Below, piece by piece: positions 48,121 to 57,845 of a DNA stretch of 64,000 nt. The notes beneath the pieces are model-generated. The model ran no database searches, had not been told where the DNA came from, and saw nothing but the letters and a program-made list of their open reading frames with translations. The DNA comes from Achromobacter xylosoxidans A8 (GTDB lineage: Bacteria; Pseudomonadota; Gammaproteobacteria; Burkholderiales; Burkholderiaceae_B), in NCBI RefSeq assembly GCF_000165835.1, contig NC_014640.1, forward strand, positions 1,612,001 through 1,676,000, written 5' to 3'. The position numbers were made by a program, and so were the translations under genes. Position 1 is the stretch's first letter. Every line of letters starts with the position of its first letter.

Positions 48121-48166
48121 GGGTGGCTCCCGGATGTCGAGATGGCGCGCCGTACGGTCGGGGCGC

Positions 48167-48631
48167 TCAGCCGTCCGGCTGCTGGCGGCTGAGGTCGTGG
48201 CTTTGCGGCGTGTGGCCCGCGGTCAGGTAGGTCCGCCAGCGCTGGCGGGCCGCCTGTTTGTCCTCGGGGTCGTCGGAGACGATTTCAAGCAGGCGCTCGA
48301 AAGCCTCGAAGCCGGGAGGGCAGTCGCTGTCCAGATTCAGCAGCCAGGACGGCTGGGGCTGTCCGCCCTGACCGGCCGCAGCGGCGGCCTGCTGGGGATC
48401 TCCGGCGGTGAGGACCACCGGCGTTTCGGCGGCCAGCGGATCGTTGGCCAGCACGTGCGGCACGAAAGACGTGTCATCGAATGCCCAGAGCATGCGATCG
48501 AACGCGGCCAGGCGCGAGCCATCCCTACAGTACACCACCAGCCGCTGCCCGGCCAGGTAGCGCTTGCGCACCACCTGGCAGGCGGTGCGCAAGCGGTCGG
48601 GCGCGCCGAAGGCGAAGTCGATGCGCGTCAT
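48167..48631 (-). CDS. holC: DNA polymerase III subunit chi
   Basis: 154 aa. IDFAFGAPDRLRTACQVVRKRYLAGQRLVVYC, read in parts, and the Rossmann-like middle with FVPHVLA match HolC, which joins the clamp loader to SSB. The last 15 residues are polar and variable. Follows pepA by 22 bp, as in many proteobacteria; valS, often next, is absent here. Confidence 0.9.
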   Translation of the reverse strand: MTRIDFAFGAPDRLRTACQVVRKRYLAGQRLVVYCRDGSRLAAFDRMLWAFDDTSFVPHVLANDPLAAETPVVLTAGDPQQAAAAAGQGGQPQPSWLLNLDSDCPPGFEAFERLLEIVSDDPEDKQAARQRWRTYLTAGHTPQSHDLSRQQPDG

Positions 48632-48653
48632 GCCGGCTTCCGTTGCTGCGGTT

Positions 48654-50162
48654 TCAAGCCTGGTCCAGCAGGTACTGCATCAGCAGCGGCACGGGGCGGC
48701 CGGTGGCGCCCTTGTCCTTGCCGCCGCGCCAGGCGGTGCCGGCGATGTCCAGGTGGGCCCAGCGGTACGAGGTGGCGAAGCGCGAGAGGAAGCAGGCCGC
48801 CGTGACCGCGCCCGCCGGCGGGCCGCCGATGTTGGCGAGGTCGGCGAAGTTGGACTTGAGCTGTTCCTGGTAGGCGTCGTCCATCGGCATGCGCCATGCC
48901 GTGTCCAACGACTGGCGGCCGGCGGCGGCCAGCGCGTCGGCCAGGGCGTCGTCCTTGGAGAACAGGCCGCTGTTGACGTTGCCCAGGGCCACCACGCAAG
49001 CGCCGGTCAGCGTGGCGATGTCGATGACGGCGGACGGCTTGAAGCGTTCGGCGTAGGTCAGCGCGTCGCACAGCACCAGGCGGCCTTCCGCGTCCGTGTT
49101 CAGGATTTCAATGGTCAGGCCGGCCATGCTGGTGACCACGTCGCCCGGCTTGTTGGCCTTGCCGCTGGGCAGGTTTTCGCAAGCGGGGATCAGGCCGACC
49201 ACGTCCAGCGGCAGCTCCAGTTCGGCCAGGGCCCGGAACGAACCCAGCACGCTGGCGGCGCCGCACATGTCGTACTTCATTTCGTCCATGGTGGCGGCGG
49301 GCTTGAGCGAAATGCCGCCAGCATCGAAGGTGATGCCCTTGCCGACCAGCACGATGGGACCTTGCGCGGCCTTGGCGGCTTTCTTGGCGGTCTTGTTGCC
49401 GGCGTAGCGCAGCACGATGAAGCGCAGCGCTTCCTCGGAGCCGCGCGCGACCGACAGGAACGAGCCCATGCCCAGCGCTTCGACCTGCTTGCGGTCCAGC
49501 ACTTCCACCTTCAGCGACTTGAATTCGCGGGCCAGGCGCTTGGCGGTTTCGCCCAGGTAGGTCGGCGTGCAGATATTGCCGGGCAGGTTGCCCAGCGTGC
49601 GGGTCAGGTCCATGCCGTTGGCGATGGCGCCGCCTTCGCGCAGGCCCTTCTGGGCCTGGGCCGCGTCGGCGCGCTCGACGACCTGGACGATCTTCTTGAG
49701 CTTGGGGCGGGCGTCGCGGTCGGGCTTGCCGAAGCTAGCGTCGTAATGATAGGTGGCGCTGCCGGCCGCGATGGCGGCGCTGCGCGCGCGGGCGATGACG
49801 GCCACGTCGGCGATCGGGTTGGCGACCAGCGTGGACACGCCCTCGGTCAACTGGGCCGACACGCAGGCTGCGGCGAAGGCTTGCTCGGCCGAAGCGTGGG
49901 CGCGGGCCGAATACTCTTCCTGCTTGCCCAGGCCGACCAGCACCACGCGCTGCGCGGACACGCCGGGCAGGTTGCGCAGGGTCAGCGTGGAGCCGGCGCG
50001 GCCGCGGAACTCGGCCTTGACCACCGAACGCACGGCGCCATTGGAGGCGCGGTCGATGAGGTCGGCGGCGGGGCTCAACACGCCTTCGGCATACACCCCG
50101 ACAGCCAGGGCGGCGGTTTTGACTTGGTGCAGGGAAGCAGTGGTCTGTGTGCTAAATTCCAT
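48654..50162 (-). CDS. pepA: Leucyl aminopeptidase (cytosol aminopeptidase PepA)
   Basis: 502 aa, M17 family hexameric Zn/Mn enzyme. Metal and catalytic motifs: [16 protein letters not shown] (Lys and Asp), [10 protein letters not shown], and the signature [11 protein letters not shown]-terminal macro-like domain (about 1-170). PepA may also bind DNA, as in E. coli. Divergent from lptF with 57 bp between the starts. Confidence 0.96.
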   Translation of the reverse strand: MEFSTQTTASLHQVKTAALAVGVYAEGVLSPAADLIDRASNGAVRSVVKAEFRGRAGSTLTLRNLPGVSAQRVVLVGLGKQEEYSARAHASAEQAFAAACVSAQLTEGVSTLVANPIADVAVIARARSAAIAAGSATYHYDASFGKPDRDARPKLKKIVQVVERADAAQAQKGLREGGAIANGMDLTRTLGNLPGNICTPTYLGETAKRLAREFKSLKVEVLDRKQVEALGMGSFLSVARGSEEALRFIVLRYAGNKTAKKAAKAAQGPIVLVGKGITFDAGGISLKPAATMDEMKYDMCGAASVLGSFRALAELELPLDVVGLIPACENLPSGKANKPGDVVTSMAGLTIEILNTDAEGRLVLCDALTYAERFKPSAVIDIATLTGACVVALGNVNSGLFSKDDALADALAAAGRQSLDTAWRMPMDDAYQEQLKSNFADLANIGGPPAGAVTAACFLSRFATSYRWAHLDIAGTAWRGGKDKGATGRPVPLLMQYLLDQA

Positions 50163-50219
50163 GAGGGTTTCCCGTGTACGTCTGTGTAGAATGCGGTCGA
50201 TTATCCCGCATATTCTCCC

Positions 50220-51323
50220 ATGTCTCTATTCAAACGCTCTGTCGTCAGCGAGATCACCAGTCACGCTGGCGTTGTCTTTTCCACGTTGCTCATCGTGTGG
50301 CTCAGCGTGCTGCTCGTGCGCCTGCTCGGTGAAGCCGCTGGCGGCAACATCGGAGCCGACGTCGTGGTGGTGCTGGCCGCGCTGTCGACCATTACCGCCT
50401 TGCCGACCATCCTCGCGGTCTCCGTCTTCATCGCGGTCCTGACCACCGTCACGCGCAATTACCGTGAATCCGAAATGGTGGTGTGGTTCGCCAGCGGCCT
50501 GTCGCTGGCCGATTGGCTCCGCCCGGTGCTGCGCGTCGCCATCCCCGTGGCGCTGGCGGTGGCGGGCTTGACGCTGGTGGCGGCGCCCTGGGCGTACCGC
50601 CAGATCGGTGAATACCACGAACGCTTCGAGCAGCGGTCCGACCTGTCCAAAGTCACGGCAGGCCAGTTCGCGGAATCGTCCGGCGGCAACCGCGTGTTCT
50701 TCGCCGAAGATCCCCTTACGCCCAGCGATGAACTGGGCAATGTGTTCGCGCGCGAAAACGGCCCCGAATGGCTCAGCGTGCTGACCGCAAGCAAGGCGCA
50801 CAGCGAAACCATGCCCAACGGCGACCGCTTCCTGGTGCTGGGCGAAGGCCATCGCTACGACCTGAAGCCGGGCACCCCCGAGATCCGCCTGGTGCACTTC
50901 GACAAGTACGGCCTGCGCCTGGAAAGCAAGTCGGGCGGCGATCCCGTGGCGGAAGCGCGCGCCAATGCGGAGCGCTCGGCCAAGGCGCGCACCACGCCCC
51001 AACTGATCGCCGACAACACCAACAGCAGCTGGTCGCAAGTCATGTGGCGCATCTCGCTGCCATTGGCCGCGCTGAACCTGGCGCTGCTGGCGATTCCCCT
51101 GGGCGCCGTCAATCCGCGTCTGGGACGATCGGGCGACCTGCTCATCGCCGGCCTGGTGGGCCTGCTGTACATGAACCTGATCAACCTGTCGCGCGCCTGG
51201 ATCTCCAACGGCAAACTCAGCTTCGGCCTGGGCGTGTGGGCGATCCACGCCGCGGTGGCGGCGCTGACGGTCTTCCTGCTGATGCGGCGCCTGCGCGTGA
51301 AGGCGCCCAAGAACAGCGCTTGA
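50220..51323 (+). CDS. lptF: LPS export permease LptF
   Basis: 367 aa, YjgP/YjgQ family. Three N-terminal membrane helices, a large periplasmic beta-jellyroll (about 130-270) and three C-terminal helices ([19 protein letters not shown] onward). Forms LptB2FG, which pulls LPS from the inner membrane. lptG, normally next, is missing: a convergent LysR gene follows. The best -10 (TAGAAT, 50186-50191) lies in the pepA-lptF gap. Confidence 0.93.
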   Translation: MSLFKRSVVSEITSHAGVVFSTLLIVWLSVLLVRLLGEAAGGNIGADVVVVLAALSTITALPTILAVSVFIAVLTTVTRNYRESEMVVWFASGLSLADWLRPVLRVAIPVALAVAGLTLVAAPWAYRQIGEYHERFEQRSDLSKVTAGQFAESSGGNRVFFAEDPLTPSDELGNVFARENGPEWLSVLTASKAHSETMPNGDRFLVLGEGHRYDLKPGTPEIRLVHFDKYGLRLESKSGGDPVAEARANAERSAKARTTPQLIADNTNSSWSQVMWRISLPLAALNLALLAIPLGAVNPRLGRSGDLLIAGLVGLLYMNLINLSRAWISNGKLSFGLGVWAIHAAVAALTVFLLMRRLRVKAPKNSA

Positions 51324-51344
51324 CGCCACCAGACCCGACGCCTT

Positions 51345-51375
51345 GCGGCCCGCCCAGAGCGGGCCGCGGCGTTTT
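51345..51375. terminator. Terminator between lptF and convergent LysR gene
   Basis: GCGGCCCGC-CCAGA-GCGGGCCGC perfect 9-bp stem followed by GGCGTTTT; its edge touches the LysR stop codon. Confidence 0.75.
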
Positions 51376-52295
51376 CAGGGCAGGTACTTCATCGTGCCGC
51401 CCTTGCCGGCCAGCAGGTCGGCGTTCTTCAGCACCGACTTGCGGATGAAATCCCATAGGGCCGTCACGCGCTTGAGCTTGCGCAGGTCTTCATGGCAGTA
51501 CATCCAGAACGAGCGCGTGATCTCGACCTCATCCGCCAGCACCGGCGTCAGCCGCGGATCCTGCGCGGCGATGAAGCAGGGCAGGATCGCCAGCGACTGG
51601 CCCTGCAACGCGGCGTGGTATTGCGCCACCACGCTGGTGCTGCGCAACACCACCTTGCTGGCGGGCAGCAGGTCTTCCAGATAGCGCAGCCGCTCGCTGA
51701 ACAGCAGTTCGTCGACGTAGCCGATGAAGCTGTGCTCGGCCAGGTCCGCGCGCTCCCTGATCGGCGGATGGCGGGCCAGATAGCCGGGCGTGCCGTACAG
51801 GCGCAGCGTGTAGTCGCACAGCTTGCTGCACACATAGGGGCCGCGCTGGGGGCGCTCGATGGTGATGGCCAGATCGGCCTCGCGCTTGGACAGGCTGACG
51901 AAGCGCGGCACCGGCAGGATGTCCAGGGTGATGTGCGGGTAGCGGCGCTGGAAGTCCGCCGCCAGCGGCGTCAGCACATAGCTGCCGAAGCCCTCGGTGG
52001 CGCCGATGCGCAAATGGCCCGACAGCGCCTGGCCGATGCCCGACAGGTTTTCACGGGCGGAGTGCACGGTGCTTTCCATCTGCTCGGCATGGACGAACAG
52101 GCGCTGGCCGTCCTCGGTCAGCACGAAGCCCGCGCTGCGCGACTTCTCGAACAGCAGCGTGTCCAGCTCGGCTTCCAGTGCGCGGATGCGCCGCGACACC
52201 GTGGTGTGTTCGACCCCGAGCTTGCGTGCGGCGGCGCTGACCCGCTGGGTGCGGGCCACTTCCAGGAAATATCTCAGGCTGTCCCAATCAAGCAC
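51375..52295 (-). CDS. LysR-family transcriptional regulator
   Basis: 306 aa from GTG 52295, giving VLDWDSLRYFLEVARTQRV, a common start in the family; purine-rich GAGAGCCGGAAA precedes it. HTH in the first 60 residues (VEHTTVSRRIRALEAELD), effector domain after about 90. Divergent from the binding-protein gene at 52519; a perfect inverted repeat at 52346-52365 between them is the likely operator. Confidence 0.9.
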   Translation of the reverse strand: MLDWDSLRYFLEVARTQRVSAAARKLGVEHTTVSRRIRALEAELDTLLFEKSRSAGFVLTEDGQRLFVHAEQMESTVHSARENLSGIGQALSGHLRIGATEGFGSYVLTPLAADFQRRYPHITLDILPVPRFVSLSKREADLAITIERPQRGPYVCSKLCDYTLRLYGTPGYLARHPPIRERADLAEHSFIGYVDELLFSERLRYLEDLLPASKVVLRSTSVVAQYHAALQGQSLAILPCFIAAQDPRLTPVLADEVEITRSFWMYCHEDLRKLKRVTALWDFIRKSVLKNADLLAGKGGTMKYLP

Positions 52296-52345
52296 TTTCC
52301 GGCTCTCCCAGGCCGGCCGCGCAGCGCGCCGCCGGCCAAATTCCA

Positions 52346-52365
52346 CTTGTGCATGAATGCACAAG
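52346..52365. promoter_or_regulatory. Inverted repeat, candidate LysR operator
   Basis: CTTGTGCATGAATGCACAAG: two 9-base arms separated by GA, with a further half-site ATGTGCAT at 52367-52374. It lies about 50 bp before the LysR start, on the side of the binding-protein gene, and has the T-N11-A form of LysR sites. Confidence 0.6.
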
Positions 52366-52426
52366 GAATGTGCATTTCTAGTGTTGCTTGTTGATTTTCA
52401 CACATCTACACTGGGTCGGCGGGCTC

Positions 52427-52461
52427 AGAGCCTGACGACAGGCTCTCCGGGGCTCAAGCCC
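52427..52461 (+). other. Two small hairpins in the leader of the binding-protein gene
   Basis: AGAGCCTG-ACGA-CAGGCTCT (52427-52446), perfect 8-bp stem, then GGGCT-CA-AGCCC (52450-52461). No U-tract. They could stabilise the mRNA 5' end. Confidence 0.45.
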
Positions 52462-52518
52462 TGGGACCGCAGGCCGCGCAGACGGCGCCATAACGCATAA
52501 AACTCAGGAGACAAATCC

Positions 52519-53736
52519 ATGAAATTGCACGCACGCGGGCTGGCCGTAGGCTTGTGTCTGGGCGCCGCATTGGTCGGCCAGGCTCAGGCGGCGGACAAGC
52601 CGCCAGTGAAGATCGGCATTCTGACTGACATGTCTGGCACCTACGCCGGCATGGGGGGACCAGGTTCGGTGGCGGCGGCGCAACTGGCGATCGACGACTG
52701 CCTGGCGGCGGAATGCAAGGGCATGAAGATCGAACTGGTGTCCGCGGACAACCAGAACAAGGCCGACGTGGGCGCGGCCAAGGCGCGCGAATGGTTCGAC
52801 CGCGACGGCGTTACCGCCATCGCCGACTTGACCAACTCCGCGGTGGCGCTGGCGGTGCAGGGCATCGCGCGCGAAAAGAACAAGGTGGTGATGTTCTCCG
52901 GTCCCGCGACCACGGCGCTGACCAACAAGGAATGCTCGCCTGTGGGCTTCCACTGGATGTTCGACACCTATTCGCAATCCGCCGGCGGTGCCAAGGCCAC
53001 GGTGAGGGCCGGCGGCAAGTCCTGGTATTTCATTACCGTGGACTACGCCTTCGGGCACTCGCTGGAAGCCGATACCGCCAAGGCCGTGCAGGCGCTGGGC
53101 GGCACGGTGACAGGCAGCGTGCGCCATCCCCTGAACGCGCCGGACTTCGCCTCCTACCTGCTGCAGGCGCAGGCTTCCAAGGCCCAGGTCGTGGCGCTGG
53201 CCAATGGCGGCCAGGACACGGTCAACGCGGTCAAGCAGGCGCGTGAATTCGGCATCGTGGCCGGGGGCCAGCGCCTGGTGTCGCTGCTGATCTTCCTGTC
53301 CGACCTGCGCGCGCTGGGCCTGGAAAGCGCCCAGGGCCTGTCGTACGTGGACGGCTTCTACTGGGACTACGACGACGCCACGCGCCAGTGGTCCACGCGC
53401 TTCGAGAAGGCCTTCCGCGGCCTGAAGCCCACCATGACGCAGGCCGGCGTGTATTCCAGCGTGCGGCACTACCTGCGTTCGGTCGCGGCTTCCGGCAGCA
53501 CCGACGGCAAGGTGGTGGCCGACAAGATGCGCGCGCTGCCCATCGAGGATCCGATCATGCGCAACGCGTCCATCCGTCCCGATGGCCGCGTGATCCACGA
53601 CATGTACCTGTATGAAGTGAAAAAGCCGGCAGAGTCCAAGGGCGGCTGGGACTATTCCAAGCTGGTGGCCACCATCCCGGCCGCCGAGGCCTTCCAGCCC
53701 CTGGCGGATTCGAGCTGCCCGCTGGTCAAGAAGTAA
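52519..53736 (+). CDS. Branched-chain-type ABC transporter substrate-binding protein
   Basis: 405 aa. Signal peptide to about residue 24 (GLCLGAALVGQAQA). LivK-like type I fold: VKIGILTDMSGTYAGMGGPGSVAAAQ, then KMEIELVSADNQNKADVG-like region and ANGGQDTVNAVKQAREFG. Such proteins bind branched amino acids, but many relatives in this group bind aromatic or short organic acids. No permease or ATPase gene is near. It sits just before mmsA (95 bp), so a substrate feeding a semialdehyde pathway is possible (inference). Confidence 0.87.
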   Translation: MKLHARGLAVGLCLGAALVGQAQAADKPPVKIGILTDMSGTYAGMGGPGSVAAAQLAIDDCLAAECKGMKIELVSADNQNKADVGAAKAREWFDRDGVTAIADLTNSAVALAVQGIAREKNKVVMFSGPATTALTNKECSPVGFHWMFDTYSQSAGGAKATVRAGGKSWYFITVDYAFGHSLEADTAKAVQALGGTVTGSVRHPLNAPDFASYLLQAQASKAQVVALANGGQDTVNAVKQAREFGIVAGGQRLVSLLIFLSDLRALGLESAQGLSYVDGFYWDYDDATRQWSTRFEKAFRGLKPTMTQAGVYSSVRHYLRSVAASGSTDGKVVADKMRALPIEDPIMRNASIRPDGRVIHDMYLYEVKKPAESKGGWDYSKLVATIPAAEAFQPLADSSCPLVKK

Positions 53737-53831
53737 ACCCTGGGGCGCCGGCAGGCCATGGCCGCCGGCGCGCCTGAAGATCCATGACGCGGATTCCATC
53801 CGCATCGACTACGCAGTGTGAGGAGCATCAA

Positions 53832-55325
53832 ATGAGTGAAGTCCCCCGCGTTCCGCTATTGATCGGCGGCAAGCTCGTGCAGTCCAAAACCACCGAATGG
53901 CGGGACGTGATCAATCCCGCTACCCAGGAGGTCGTCGCCAAGGTGCCCTTCGCCACGCGCGAAGAACTGGACCTGGCCATCTCCAACGCCAAGGAGGCTT
54001 TCAAGACCTGGCGCAACAGCGGGCAGGGCGCTCGCATGCGCGTCATGCTGAAGTTCCAGGAACTGCTGCGCGCCAACTCCGGCAAGCTGGCCGAAATGAT
54101 CACCCGCGAGCACGGCAAGACCCTGCCGGACGCCGAGGGCGAAGTCGGCCGCGGCCTGGAAGTCGTGGAGCACGCCTGCTCCATCGCCAACCTGCAACTG
54201 GGCGAGTACGCCGAAAATGCCGCGTCCGGCATCGACGTCTACACGCTGATCCAGCCGCTGGGCGTGTGTGCGGGCATCACCGCGTTCAATTTCCCGGTCA
54301 TGCTGCCTTGCTTCATGTTCCCGATCGCCGTGGCCTGCGGCAACACCTTCATCCTCAAGCCCTCCGAGCAGGACCCGACCTCCTCGCTGTTCCTGGCGCA
54401 GCTGGCGCTGGAAGCCGGCCTGCCGCCTGGCGTGCTGAACGTGGTGCATGGCGGCCCGGAAACCGCCAACGGCCTGTGCGAACACCCGGACATCAAGGCG
54501 GTCTCGTTCATCGGCTCGACCCGCGTCGGCACCGAGATCTACAACCGCGCCTCGGCCGCCGGCAAGCGCTGCCAGTCCATGATGGGCGCCAAGAACCACT
54601 GCGTGATCCTGCCGGACGCCGATCCCGAGGTCGCGCTGAACCAGCTGGTGGGCGCCGCCTTCGGCGCGGCCGGCCAGCGCTGCATGGCCTCGTCCGTGGC
54701 CGTGCTGGTGGGCGAAGCCCGCAACTGGCTGCCCGACTTCGTCGAGCGCTCCAAGAAGCTCAAGGTCAATTCCGGCATGGACCGCGAAGCGGACCTCGGC
54801 CCCCTGGTTTCGCCCAACGCCAAGAAGCGCGTCGAAAGCTTGATCCAGAAGGGCGTGGACGAAGGCGCCAAGCTGCTGCTGGACGGCCGCAGCCTGAAGG
54901 TCGCCGGCTTCGAGCAGGGCAACTTCGTGGGCCCGACGATTTTCGACGGCGTCACCGAAAACATGACCATCTACACCGAGGAAATCTTCGGACCGGTCCT
55001 GTGCGTGGTAGGCGTGGAAACGCTGGAGGACGCGGTGGCGTTCATCAACCGCAACCCCAACGGCAACGGCGTGGCGTTGTTCACCCAGGATGGCGGCGCG
55101 GCGCGCTACTTCCAGAACAACATCGACGTCGGCCAGGTCGGCATCAACGTGCCGATCCCCGTGCCGGTGGCGTGGTTCAGCTTCACCGGTTCGCGTGGTT
55201 CCAAGCTGGGCGACCTGGGCCCCAACGGCAAGCAGGCGGTGCAGTTCTGGACGCAGACCAAGACCGTCACTGCGCGCTGGTCGGCCCATGCCAAGAGCGT
55301 GAACACCACGATCTCGATGCGCTGA
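53832..55325 (+). CDS. mmsA: CoA-acylating methylmalonate-semialdehyde dehydrogenase
   Basis: 497 aa ALDH-superfamily enzyme that converts (methyl)malonate semialdehyde, CoA and NAD to propionyl- or acetyl-CoA and CO2, in valine, inositol or beta-alanine breakdown. Catalytic Cys in [33 protein letters not shown] and [14 protein letters not shown] are MmsA hallmarks. ATG 53832 follows GAGGAGC. Standard length. mmsB is not adjacent. Confidence 0.94.
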   Translation: MSEVPRVPLLIGGKLVQSKTTEWRDVINPATQEVVAKVPFATREELDLAISNAKEAFKTWRNSGQGARMRVMLKFQELLRANSGKLAEMITREHGKTLPDAEGEVGRGLEVVEHACSIANLQLGEYAENAASGIDVYTLIQPLGVCAGITAFNFPVMLPCFMFPIAVACGNTFILKPSEQDPTSSLFLAQLALEAGLPPGVLNVVHGGPETANGLCEHPDIKAVSFIGSTRVGTEIYNRASAAGKRCQSMMGAKNHCVILPDADPEVALNQLVGAAFGAAGQRCMASSVAVLVGEARNWLPDFVERSKKLKVNSGMDREADLGPLVSPNAKKRVESLIQKGVDEGAKLLLDGRSLKVAGFEQGNFVGPTIFDGVTENMTIYTEEIFGPVLCVVGVETLEDAVAFINRNPNGNGVALFTQDGGAARYFQNNIDVGQVGINVPIPVPVAWFSFTGSRGSKLGDLGPNGKQAVQFWTQTKTVTARWSAHAKSVNTTISMR

Positions 55326-55349
55326 AGTGGGGACGCCTCGCATGTAAGC

Positions 55350-55394
55350 TTATATAAATAAGTTATATAACGAGGTGTCCTTATTACTTATAAT
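55350..55394 (+). promoter_or_regulatory. cysB promoter with double TTATATAA element
   Basis: Two copies of the self-complementary TTATATAA (55350-55357 and 55363-55370) are followed by a perfect -10 box TATAAT at 55389-55394. The second copy overlaps the expected -35. AT-rich ATAA/TTAT half-sites fit CysB-type binding, so autoregulation is plausible. Confidence 0.5.
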
Positions 55395-55419
55395 TGGCCC
55401 GTCTATCAGGGGCCAATTC

Positions 55420-56364
55420 ATGAACCTGCAGCAATTTCGTTTTGTGCGTGAAACCATCCGGCGCGACTTCAACCTGACCGAAGCCGCCCGGATGCTCTAC
55501 ACCTCACAGCCCGGCGTCTCCAAGGCGATCATCGAGTTCGAGGACGAACTGGGCATCAAGATCTTCGAACGGCACGGCAAGCGCATCAAGGGGCTGACCA
55601 AGCCCGGCCTGGCGGTGTCGCAGGTCATCGATCGCATCATGCGAGAAGTCGACAACTTGAAGAAGGTCAGCGACGAATTCGCACGCCGCGACGAGGGCGG
55701 CCTGGTCATTGCCTGCACCCACACCCAGGCGCGTTACCTGCTGCCGCGCGTGATTCCCGCGTTCCGCAAGCAATTTCCCAAGGTGCACCTCTCGCTGGCG
55801 GAAGGCAGTCCCGCGCAACTGGCCGAAATGGTGCTGCACGAGCAGGCCGACCTGGCCTTGGCGACGGAATCGCTGGCCTTGACGCCCGGCCTGGCAACCT
55901 TGCCGGTCTATGCCTGGGAACACACCGTGGTGGTGCGTCCGGATCATCCCCTGGCCGAATTGACCTCCAGCGCCGCCAAGCGCCTGTCGCTGGCGCAATT
56001 GGCCGAGTTTCCCATCGTCACCTATGACCGCGCCTTCACCGGCCGCAGCACCATAGACGAAATCTTCGCCAACCAGGGCATCCATCCGGACATCGTGCTG
56101 GAGGCCATCGACGCCGACGTCATCAAGACCTACGTAGACGTGGGCCTGGGCATCGGCATCATCGCGGGCGTGGCCTACGATCCGCGCCGCGACGGCAATC
56201 TGGTGGGCCTGCCCGTGGGCCATCTGTTCGGCACGCATACGACCCGGGTGGGCGTGAAAGCAGGGGTGTTTCTGCGCGACTACGTCTACACCTTCCTGGA
56301 AATGCTGGCGCCTTCGCTGACCCGCGCGGTGGTAACCGAGGCGGTGCAGGGCACGCCCAAGTAG
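55420..56364 (+). CDS. cysB: CysB-family LysR regulator
   Basis: 314 aa. The start MNLQQFRFVRETIRRDFNLT is diagnostic of CysB/Cbl, as is SQPGVSKAIIEFEDELGIKIFERHGKR. The effector domain (about 90-300) has the TxTQARY stretch (THTQARYLLP) that binds N-acetylserine or sulfate in CysB. It activates sulfate assimilation and cysteine synthesis; none of those genes are in this window. Confidence 0.93.
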   Translation: MNLQQFRFVRETIRRDFNLTEAARMLYTSQPGVSKAIIEFEDELGIKIFERHGKRIKGLTKPGLAVSQVIDRIMREVDNLKKVSDEFARRDEGGLVIACTHTQARYLLPRVIPAFRKQFPKVHLSLAEGSPAQLAEMVLHEQADLALATESLALTPGLATLPVYAWEHTVVVRPDHPLAELTSSAAKRLSLAQLAEFPIVTYDRAFTGRSTIDEIFANQGIHPDIVLEAIDADVIKTYVDVGLGIGIIAGVAYDPRRDGNLVGLPVGHLFGTHTTRVGVKAGVFLRDYVYTFLEMLAPSLTRAVVTEAVQGTPK

Positions 56365-56387
56365 CAGCCCGGTTCCCTGCGGACTGA

Positions 56388-56420
56388 AGGCGCGGCGCCA
56401 TTGGGCGGCGCGCCTTTTTT
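56388..56420 (+). terminator. Rho-independent terminator after cysB
   Basis: GGCGCG-GCGCC / GGCGG-CGCGCC stem with one mismatch, then TTTTTT. Confidence 0.8.
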
Positions 56421-56505
56421 CTTGGTGCGTCGCGGTCCGCGCTATCCCCTTTGATAGGCTCATAAAAATAATTAAATAAGAACTGATCTCATTTGAGTTG
56501 ACTAA

Positions 56506-56530
56506 AAAATAGGAATCATTATCATTACAT
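56506..56530 (+). promoter_or_regulatory. Fur-box-like site before the DUF2325 gene
   Basis: AATAGGAATCATTATCATTA; its reverse complement contains TAATGATAATGATT, i.e. one perfect GATAAT hexamer flanked by two degenerate ones. It lies about 35-50 bp before the start, in an AT-rich stretch unlike the surrounding DNA. Confidence 0.5.
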
Positions 56531-56559
56531 CCAGTCTCAACGACCCAGTGAGGTTCATC

Positions 56560-56883
56560 ATGACGGCAGGATTAAGTGCAGTGGTAGTGGGCGCCGACCG
56601 CCTCGGCAACATCCCGGATCTGCTCAAAGGACACAATATTTCGATCACGCACCACATCAGCGGCCGTGATCCCTCGCATCAAAAGAAGACGTTGCAACTG
56701 CCCTCGGGCACCCAGCTGGTCATCCTGCTGACCGACTTCCTGGGCCACAACGTCATGAAAACCTTCCGCAACGCCGCGCAACGCGGCGGCATCCGCGTCG
56801 TGGCTTGTCGGCGTTCGGTGTGCAGCATGCAACAGGCCCTGCAGCAATGCGGCCTGTGCCCGCGTTCGGGCTCGGTGCACTGA
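56560..56883 (+). CDS. DUF2325 domain protein
   Basis: 107 aa. Rossmann-like opening SAVVVGADRLGNIPDLLKG with the end ITHHISGRDPSHQKK; middle QLVILLTDFLGHNVMKTFRNAAQRGGIRVVACR. C-terminal Cys cluster (ACRRSVCSMQQALQQCGLC) could bind a metal. ATG 56560 follows GTGAGG; GTG 56548 is less likely. Function unknown. The Fur-box-like site upstream suggests iron control. Confidence 0.8.
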   Translation: MTAGLSAVVVGADRLGNIPDLLKGHNISITHHISGRDPSHQKKTLQLPSGTQLVILLTDFLGHNVMKTFRNAAQRGGIRVVACRRSVCSMQQALQQCGLCPRSGSVH

Positions 56884-56959
56884 CAGCGCGGTCTGCCGCC
56901 GCCAAACAAAAAACTGGGGAGGCCGAAACGGCCTGCGGCCCCTGGGCCGCGAAGAGAGA

Positions 56960-56998
56960 TGAAAAACGCCGCCGGACTGGAAAGTCCGGCGGCGTTTT
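56960..56998. terminator. Bidirectional terminator
   Basis: ACGCCGCCGGACT-GGAA-AGTCCGGCGGCGT, perfect 13-bp stem, A-run before and TTTT after, between the DUF2325 gene and the convergent C40 peptidase gene. Confidence 0.9.
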
Positions 56999-57039
56999 GC
57001 TTGTGGCGAGGAGAGCCTGGCGGCTATCCTGGAAAGGTG

Positions 57040-57699
57040 TCAGTTGGCTGCGCGGGCGGACGCCATCAGGCTGTTGTCCAGGCGGCGCGCGCCGTTGTAG
57101 CGCTTGGACCAATAGGCCATGGTCATGTTTTCGACGCGGACCACGCCGCCGGCGCTGGGCGAGTGCACGAAGCGGTCATCGCCCAGGTAGATGCCCACGT
57201 GCGAATAGCGGCGGCCCAGCGTGTTGAAGAAGACCAGGTCGCCGGCCTTGAGTTCGTTCTTGGCGACCGAGACGCCTTGTTGCGCCATTTCGGCGGCGTT
57301 GCGGGGCAGCTTCAGGCCCAGCGAACGTTCGGCCGTGTAGGTGACCAGGCCGCTGCAATCGAATCCGGTATCGGGGGAATTGCCGCCGAAGCGGTAGCGG
57401 ATGCCCAGGTGGTTCAGGGCTTCGCTGACCAAGGCGTTGTCGCTGTTGACGCCCGAATGGGTCTTCTGGCGTTCACGCTTGAATTTCTGGCTTACCAGCA
57501 CGCCGATGGGATCATCGGTGGTGGCTACCCATTCCGTTTCGTAGGGATCGATCTCGGACGTATGGGCGGTTGACTTTTGATTTGTAGCGGCACAACCTGC
57601 CAGACCCACCACGCATGCAACCAACGCCAGCAAACGCAGACCGCGAGTTGCCTGGCCGGAGGAAGGATTCAGTCTCGCGTGGTTGGAGTGTCGATGCAT
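57040..57699 (-). CDS. NlpC/P60 (C40) peptidoglycan hydrolase lipoprotein
   Basis: 219 aa. Lipobox LAGC near residue 36 after a basic start. C40 domain at about 90-205: catalytic Cys in TGFDCSGLVTYTA, His in YSHVGIYLGDDRFVHSPS, third polar residue downstream. Such enzymes (MepS/Spr type) cut D-Glu-mDAP or cross-bridge bonds to let the wall grow. Monocistronic, divergent from prpE. Confidence 0.92.
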   Translation of the reverse strand: MHRHSNHARLNPSSGQATRGLRLLALVACVVGLAGCAATNQKSTAHTSEIDPYETEWVATTDDPIGVLVSQKFKRERQKTHSGVNSDNALVSEALNHLGIRYRFGGNSPDTGFDCSGLVTYTAERSLGLKLPRNAAEMAQQGVSVAKNELKAGDLVFFNTLGRRYSHVGIYLGDDRFVHSPSAGGVVRVENMTMAYWSKRYNGARRLDNSLMASARAAN

Positions 57700-57845
57700 G
57701 CGCCTGGGGGTGACTTGCAGATAACGGCAAAAAACACGGAATTCGCCGTGAATGTGGCCGAGATGTCAGCAAAATCAACATTGTTCTACAACTTCGCGGG
57801 GATTCTACCAAACTTTTAAGACCAGTTCGTTACGAAACCGGCGTT

